This document shows, piece by piece, positions 62,114 through 64,000 of a stretch of DNA of 64,000 nt. Below the pieces are notes generated by a model that ran no database searches, had not been told where the DNA came from, and saw nothing but the letters and a program-made list of their open reading frames with translations. The DNA is from Bradyrhizobium sp. 195 (GTDB lineage Bacteria > Pseudomonadota > Alphaproteobacteria > Rhizobiales > Xanthobacteraceae): NCBI RefSeq assembly GCF_023101665.1, contig NZ_CP082161.1, positions 7,006,001 to 7,070,000 of the forward strand, read 5' to 3'. Position 1 is the first letter of the stretch, and each line of letters starts with the position of its first letter. The position numbers and the translations under genes were made by a program.

Positions 62114-63703
62114 TCAGAACGTCAGCGCCTTGGCCTGCTTGACCTGCGGCAGCGCCTGCACCTTGGCGAGCAGATCAGCCGGCACCGCGCCGTCGACCTC
62201 GACCAGCGCGATGGCATCGCTGCCGGGGGCGACGCGGCCGAGATGGAAGGTGGCGATGTTGATCTTGGCATCGCCCAGCAGGCTCGCGAACTGGCCGATG
62301 AAGCCCGGCTTGTCCTCGTTGGTGATGTAGATCATCGACTTGCCGAATTCGGCGTCGACGCGGATGCCCTTGACGTCGACCAATCGCGGCTTGCCGTCAT
62401 GGTACACGGTGCCGGAGACCGAACGCTCCTGGCGCTCCGTCGCCACCGTGACGGTGATCAGGCTCTCATAATCGCTCTGGGCGGCGCGAACGATCTCGTC
62501 GACCACCATGCCGCGCTCCTTGGCGACGACGGGCGCCGACACCACGTTGACCTCGCCCAGCATCGGCCGCAGCAGTCCCGACAGCACGGCGGAGGTGATC
62601 GCCTTGATCTTCATCTCGGCGACGTGGCCCTCATAGGTGATCTCGACCTTGAGGATGCCGCTCTCGGTGAGCTGGCCGGCAAACGAGCCGAGCTTCTCGG
62701 CGAGCGAGATGAACGGCTTCAGCTTCGGCGCCTCTTCCGCGGTGATCGAGGGGAAATTGACCGCATTCGAGATCGCGCCGGTGAGCAGGTAATCCGACAT
62801 CTGCTCGGCGACCTGGAGCGCGACGTTCTCCTGCGCTTCGGTCGTGGACGCCCCGAGATGCGGCGTGCAGATCACGTTGGGATGGCCGAACAGCACGTTC
62901 GCGTTCGCGGGTTCCTCGACGAAGACATCGAAGGCGGCGCCCGCAATGTGCTTGGAATTGAGCGCATCGACCACCGCCTGCTCGTCGACGAGACCGCCGC
63001 GGGCGCAGTTGATCAGGCGCACGCCCTTCTTCATCTTGGCGATTGCGGCCGCGTCGATGATGTTCTTCGTCTTCTCGGTCAGCGGCGTGTGCAGCGTGAT
63101 GAAGTCGGCGCGCTTGAGCAAATCGTCGAGCTCGACCTTCTCGACGCCGATGTCCCTGGCGCGCTCGGGCGACAGGAACGGATCGAACGCGATCACCTTC
63201 ATGCGCAGGCCGAGCGCGCGGTCGGCAACGATCGAGCCGATATTACCGCAGCCGACGACGCCCAGCACCTTGCCGGTGATCTCGACGCCCATGAAGCGGT
63301 TCTTCTCCCACTTGCCGGCCTGGGTCGAGGCGTCGGCCTGCGGGATCTCGCGGGCGAGCGCCAGCATCAGGGTGACGGCGTGCTCGGCGGTCGTGATCGA
63401 ATTGCCGAACGGCGTGTTCATCACGATGATGCCCTTGGCCGTGGCGGCGGGGATCTCGACATTGTCGACGCCGATGCCGGCGCGGCCGATCACCTTGAGG
63501 TTGGTCGCCTTGTCGAGAATCTTTGCGGTCGCCTTGGTCGCGGAGCGGATCGCAAGGCCGTCGTAATTGCCGATGATCTCGGCGAGCTTGTCCTTGTCCT
63601 TGCCGAGATTGGGCTGGAAGTCGACCTCGACACCGCGATCCTTGAAGATCTGTACGGCGGCGGGCGAGAGCGCGTCGGAAATGAGAACTTTGGGTTTGGT
63701 CAT
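62114..63703 (-). CDS. serA: D-3-phosphoglycerate dehydrogenase
   Basis: 529 residues; oxidises 3-phosphoglycerate, the first step of serine synthesis. NLKVIGRAGIGVDNVEIPAA is the substrate-side motif, VLGVVGCGNIGSIVADRALG the NAD-binding Rossmann, and IINCARGG-like RLINCARGGLVDEQ with HLGASTTEAQENVA gives the catalytic Arg/Glu/His set. Residues about 320-450 are the extra ASB domain of long SerA forms, followed by the ACT domain (MIYITNEDKPGFIGQFASLL) that senses serine. ATG 63703 was chosen because the upstream frame passes through a repeat. serC is directly upstream. Confidence 0.96.
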   Translation of the reverse strand: MTKPKVLISDALSPAAVQIFKDRGVEVDFQPNLGKDKDKLAEIIGNYDGLAIRSATKATAKILDKATNLKVIGRAGIGVDNVEIPAATAKGIIVMNTPFGNSITTAEHAVTLMLALAREIPQADASTQAGKWEKNRFMGVEITGKVLGVVGCGNIGSIVADRALGLRMKVIAFDPFLSPERARDIGVEKVELDDLLKRADFITLHTPLTEKTKNIIDAAAIAKMKKGVRLINCARGGLVDEQAVVDALNSKHIAGAAFDVFVEEPANANVLFGHPNVICTPHLGASTTEAQENVALQVAEQMSDYLLTGAISNAVNFPSITAEEAPKLKPFISLAEKLGSFAGQLTESGILKVEITYEGHVAEMKIKAITSAVLSGLLRPMLGEVNVVSAPVVAKERGMVVDEIVRAAQSDYESLITVTVATERQERSVSGTVYHDGKPRLVDVKGIRVDAEFGKSMIYITNEDKPGFIGQFASLLGDAKINIATFHLGRVAPGSDAIALVEVDGAVPADLLAKVQALPQVKQAKALTF

Positions 63704-63721
63704 GGGGATGTGTCCTTCACA

Positions 63722-63866
63722 CCCTCCCCTGGAGGGGGAGGGTCGGCGCGCAGCGCCGGGGTGGGGTGAAGCTGCAAACTCGAAATTCGCCGGTGCGCCG
63801 TGTGGAGAGATCACCCCACCCCGCCGCACCTGACGGTGCGTCGACCCTCCCCCTCCAGGGGAGGGC
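63722..63866. repeat. Palindromic repeat between serC and serA
   Basis: CCCTCCCCTGGAGGGGGAGG and GTCG at the left; CGACCCTCCCCCTCCAGGGG AGGG at the right. Related to the outer arms at 42951-43226. Confidence 0.7.
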
Positions 63867-63872
63867 AAGAAC

Positions 63873-64000
63873 TCACGCCGCCTTAGGCAGAGCCGCCTTG
63901 GTCTCGGCGAAGGCCCAGTCGATCCACTGCGTCAGCAGCTCGACGTCCTTGGCTTCGACGGTGGCGCCGCACCAGATACGCAGGCCAGCTGGCGCATCGC
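63873..64000 (-). CDS. serC: Phosphoserine aminotransferase, C-terminal part
   Basis: Only the last 41 residues are in the window: [20 protein letters not shown] then [21 protein letters not shown] and stop. This matches the end of SerC (APPGLRIWxGxTVExxD). It makes phosphoserine from the product of SerA; the two genes are in the same direction, separated by a palindromic repeat. The start lies beyond the window. Confidence 0.85.
   Translation of the reverse strand, partial: DAPAGLRIWCGATVEAKDVELLTQWIDWAFAETKAALPKAA

Overview
The window reads as chromosomal DNA of a high-GC alphaproteobacterium, most likely Bradyrhizobium or a close relative. The reasons are the dnaG-rpoD pair, orphan ParA, Lrp, phasin and PdhS-like kinase genes, a tRNA-His that encodes neither G-1 nor C73, dense families of palindromic intergenic repeats, and an EcfG-type promoter before a dps gene. 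Identification rests on protein-family recognition and motif reading only; no database search was run.

Layout. 0-9.6 kb: a truncated membrane protein (probably the N-terminus of a GGDEF protein), a 22-residue Lys/Ala peptide gene, a LysE exporter, an orphan response regulator, an SDR, a complete IS481-family element inside a palindromic repeat, an MltB-like lytic transglycosylase, an OmpA-family protein, a four-helix DUF4231/SLATT-like protein and a DCC thiol protein. 9.8-14.4 kb: rpoD and dnaG. 14.7-30.5 kb: metabolic and membrane genes (chlorite-dismutase-like, GGCT-like, N-formylglutamate amidohydrolase, two DUF3592 units, LysE, LVIVD protein), an ArsR-AHSA1-AHSA1 operon behind a promoter with a built-in operator, a DUF2189 protein, a hybrid histidine kinase, an acyl-CoA synthetase-MarR pair, epoxide hydrolase, YqeY and an alpha/beta hydrolase. 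30.6-42.9 kb: carA, YjlB-like cupin, dps, a methyltransferase, a tRNA-Cys-like gene, carB, greA, lrp, trxB, a LysR regulator, a stretch with three intrinsic terminators, and a DapA-family aldolase. 43.3-45.2 kb: two 48-residue one-helix proteins, ParA and a secreted Cys/Lys protein. 45.7-50.5 kb: CoA-transferase, CoA-lyase, LuxR and AEC transporter, with a leftover 3' end of a second lyase gene just before the transporter. 50.5-53.6 kb: a 24-residue membrane peptide, SnoaL, TenA and a lower-GC patch carrying a frameshifted DUF4393 (Abi-alpha) gene beside a (GA)n tract, ending at tRNA-His. 53.7-64 kb: phasin, PdhS-like kinase, an HBM-type chemoreceptor, thiolase, serA and the end of serC.

How the genes work together. 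carA and carB supply carbamoyl phosphate but are separate transcription units. serC-serA form the serine pathway pair, dnaG-rpoD the macromolecular-synthesis pair. Phasin and thiolase fit a polyhydroxybutyrate-storing cell. CoA-transferase, CoA-lyase and AEC transporter look like an uptake/activation/cleavage module for a small carboxylic acid that was rearranged by insertion of a block ending in a luxR gene. The most unusual material is the frameshifted abortive-infection-type gene next to a dinucleotide repeat, the tandem tiny membrane proteins, the self-regulated near-leaderless arsR operon, and several unannotated tiny genes and regulatory palindromes.
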